Source: Brevundimonas sp. | Lineage (GTDB): Bacteria; Pseudomonadota; Alphaproteobacteria; Caulobacterales; Caulobacteraceae | Length of the DNA stretch: 64,000 bases | Assembly: GCF_013912065.1 (NCBI RefSeq) | Contig: NZ_JACESA010000001.1 | Span: 62,001 to 126,000 of the forward strand | Direction of reading: 5' to 3' | Part shown: one piece after another, positions 62,850 through 64,000 of the stretch | How positions within the stretch are numbered: position 1 is the stretch's first letter | How the letters are laid out: every line of letters starts with the position of its first letter | Made by a program: the position numbers and the translations under genes | Notes under the pieces: generated by a model | Told to the model about the DNA's origin: nothing | What the model saw: the letters and a program-made list of their open reading frames with translations, nothing else | The model's database searches: none

Positions 62850-63878
62850 ATGGCGAAAGCCCCAGCCAAAGCCGCTCAGACCACAGCGCCTGACAAGCTT
62901 TCAAATACGCCTTCGGCGTCCAAGGAGGATCTTCTCCGCTTTTACCGTGAGATGGTTCTCATCCGCCGCTTCGAAGAGCGTGCGGGCCAACTGTACGGCA
63001 TGGGCCTGATCGGGGGCTTCTGCCACCTGTATATCGGCCAGGAAGCCGTGGCCGTCGGCGTTCAGGAGAGCGTCAAACAGGGCCACGACAAGATCATTAC
63101 CGGCTACCGCGACCACGGTCACATGCTGGCCGCCGGCATGGACCCGAAAGAGGTCATGGCAGAGCTGACCGGCCGCATCGGCGGCTCGTCCAAGGGCAAG
63201 GGCGGGTCGATGCACATGTTCGACGTGCCGACTGGCTTCTATGGCGGTCACGGCATCGTCGGCGCCCAGGTTTCGCTGGGCACCGGCCTGGCCTTCGCCG
63301 GCAAGTACCGCGGCGACGATTCGGTGGCCTTCGTCTATTTCGGCGACGGCGCCTCGAACCAGGGTCAGGTCTACGAGAGCTTCAACATGGCCCAGCTGTG
63401 GAAGCTGCCGGCCATCTACATCATCGAGAACAACCAGTACGCCATGGGCACGAGCATCGAACGCTCGTCGTCCACGACCCAGCTGAGCCAGCGGGGCGCC
63501 AGCTTCGGCATCCCCGGCGAACAGGTGGACGGCATGGATGTTCTGGCCGTGCGTGACGCGGTCAAGAAGGCCGTCGAGCGCGCCCGCGCCGGCGAGGGCC
63601 CCTACATCCTCGAGGTCAAGACCTACCGCTATCGGGGTCACTCAATGTCCGACCCGGCCAAATACCGGACCAAGGAAGAGGTGGACGAGGTCAAGAAGAC
63701 GCGCGACCCGATCGACCATATCAAGGTCCTGCTGGCCGCCGCCAACGCGACGGAAGACGAGCTGAAGGCCATCGACAACGAGATCAAGGCCATCGTCGCC
63801 GAGGCCGTTCAATTCGCCCAAGAAAGCCCGGAGCCCGATCCGTCCGAGCTCTATACCGACGTCTACGTGGAGGCCTGA
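62850..63878 (+). CDS. pdhA: Pyruvate dehydrogenase E1 component, alpha subunit
   Basis: E1-alpha decarboxylates pyruvate with thiamine diphosphate. The 342 residues include MVLIRRFEERAGQLYGMGLI, GYRDHGHML, GGSSKGKGGSMHMFD, and the TPP motif YFGDGASNQGQVYESFNMAQLW ending IENNQYAMGT. ATG 62850 with GGGAG upstream is clear; the N-terminal 25 residues are Ala/Lys/Pro-rich. pdhB follows after 3 bases. Confidence 0.97.
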   Translation: MAKAPAKAAQTTAPDKLSNTPSASKEDLLRFYREMVLIRRFEERAGQLYGMGLIGGFCHLYIGQEAVAVGVQESVKQGHDKIITGYRDHGHMLAAGMDPKEVMAELTGRIGGSSKGKGGSMHMFDVPTGFYGGHGIVGAQVSLGTGLAFAGKYRGDDSVAFVYFGDGASNQGQVYESFNMAQLWKLPAIYIIENNQYAMGTSIERSSSTTQLSQRGASFGIPGEQVDGMDVLAVRDAVKKAVERARAGEGPYILEVKTYRYRGHSMSDPAKYRTKEEVDEVKKTRDPIDHIKVLLAAANATEDELKAIDNEIKAIVAEAVQFAQESPEPDPSELYTDVYVEA

Positions 63879-63881
63879 TCC

Positions 63882-64000
63882 GTGACCGACATCCTCATGC
63901 CGGCGCTGTCCCCCACGATGGAAGAGGGCACGCTCACCAAATGGCACATCAAGGCAGGCGACACCGTGTCGGCCGGCCAGGTGATCGCCGAGATCGAAAC
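63882..64000 (+). CDS. pdhB: Pyruvate dehydrogenase E1 component, beta subunit (3' truncated)
   Basis: Only the first 39 codons are present, from GTG 63882 to the window end. They encode a lipoyl domain start ([19 protein letters not shown], then [14 protein letters not shown]). In alphaproteobacteria E1-beta carries such an N-terminal lipoyl domain and follows pdhA directly. E2 (pdhC) starts similarly, so the assignment rests partly on gene order. Confidence 0.8.
   Translation, partial: MTDILMPALSPTMEEGTLTKWHIKAGDTVSAGQVIAEIE

Overview
The window is about 64 kb of GC-rich bacterial chromosome. It looks like an alphaproteobacterium of the order Caulobacterales, most like Brevundimonas or Caulobacter. 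The clues are a PopA-type cell-cycle c-di-GMP effector, a nifR3/dusB-ntrY-ntrX-dat-hfq-hflX cluster, a fused ispDF, an NDUFS4-like complex I subunit, a type-II argC, a double cold-shock-domain protein, a lipoyl-domain E1-beta of pyruvate dehydrogenase, and promoters of the form TTGaCgc-N12/14-GCTANAWC. Most of the window is dense housekeeping DNA, with many 1-4 nt stop/start overlaps (ATGA, GTGA, TGATG and a few TTGA) that imply translational coupling. No CRISPR array, rRNA, prophage or intact insertion sequence was seen.

Layout. 1-5.2 kb: respiration and redox control. The end of a cyo ubiquinol oxidase operon (cyoC, cyoD) is followed by SURF1, the RegB/RegA redox two-component pair, two tiny membrane proteins on the other strand, and heme A synthase. 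5.2-14.2 kb: PhoX-type phosphatase, rplM-rpsI, argC, exported MsrB, PHA synthase, a lipoprotein and recJ. 14.2-17.3 kb: four tRNA genes (Glu, Pro, Arg, Ser) interleaved with a double-CSD protein, a DUF192 lipoprotein, an NDUFS4-like protein and TrhO. 17.4-21.5 kb: rlpA, tmk, holB, tatD and an MBL hydrolase. 21.5-24.0 kb: an accessory stretch with two TTTGGC palindromic elements, a secreted NTR/TIMP-like protein, a serine hydrolase flanked by short direct repeats, and a 33-bp inverted repeat. 24.0-30.0 kb: recG, sdhE, mfd. 30.0-31.4 kb: a second accessory patch, with a probable histidine-kinase remnant, AT-rich DNA and a secreted protein of duplicated beta modules. 31.4-38.1 kb: popA, yihY, tusA, pncC, a spermidine-synthase-like membrane protein and ispDF. 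38.2-47.1 kb: dusB-ntrY-ntrX-dat-hfq-hflX and a CPA1 antiporter. 47.1-54.9 kb: HAD phosphatase, mazG, MFS transporter, M15 peptidase, wrbA, DODA-type dioxygenase and a GH3 glucosidase behind a perfect LacI-type operator. 55.0-64.0 kb: acyl-ACP/CoA synthetase, lipA, coq10, FAD oxidoreductase, GNAT, rpmF, a lipoprotein, eno, ftsB, pdhA and the start of pdhB.

I did not find a clear new multi-gene system. The observations most worth a second look are: the SURF1 gene, which has no ATG, GTG or TTG start; the exported protein with an A-B-A'-B' repeat at 30.7-31.3 kb beside a broken kinase; the repeat-bounded accessory patch at 21.5-24.0 kb; the absence of ntrBC beside dusB together with an NtrX lacking GAFTGA; and several unassigned palindromic operators. 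All functions are inferred from sequence alone; no database search was run.
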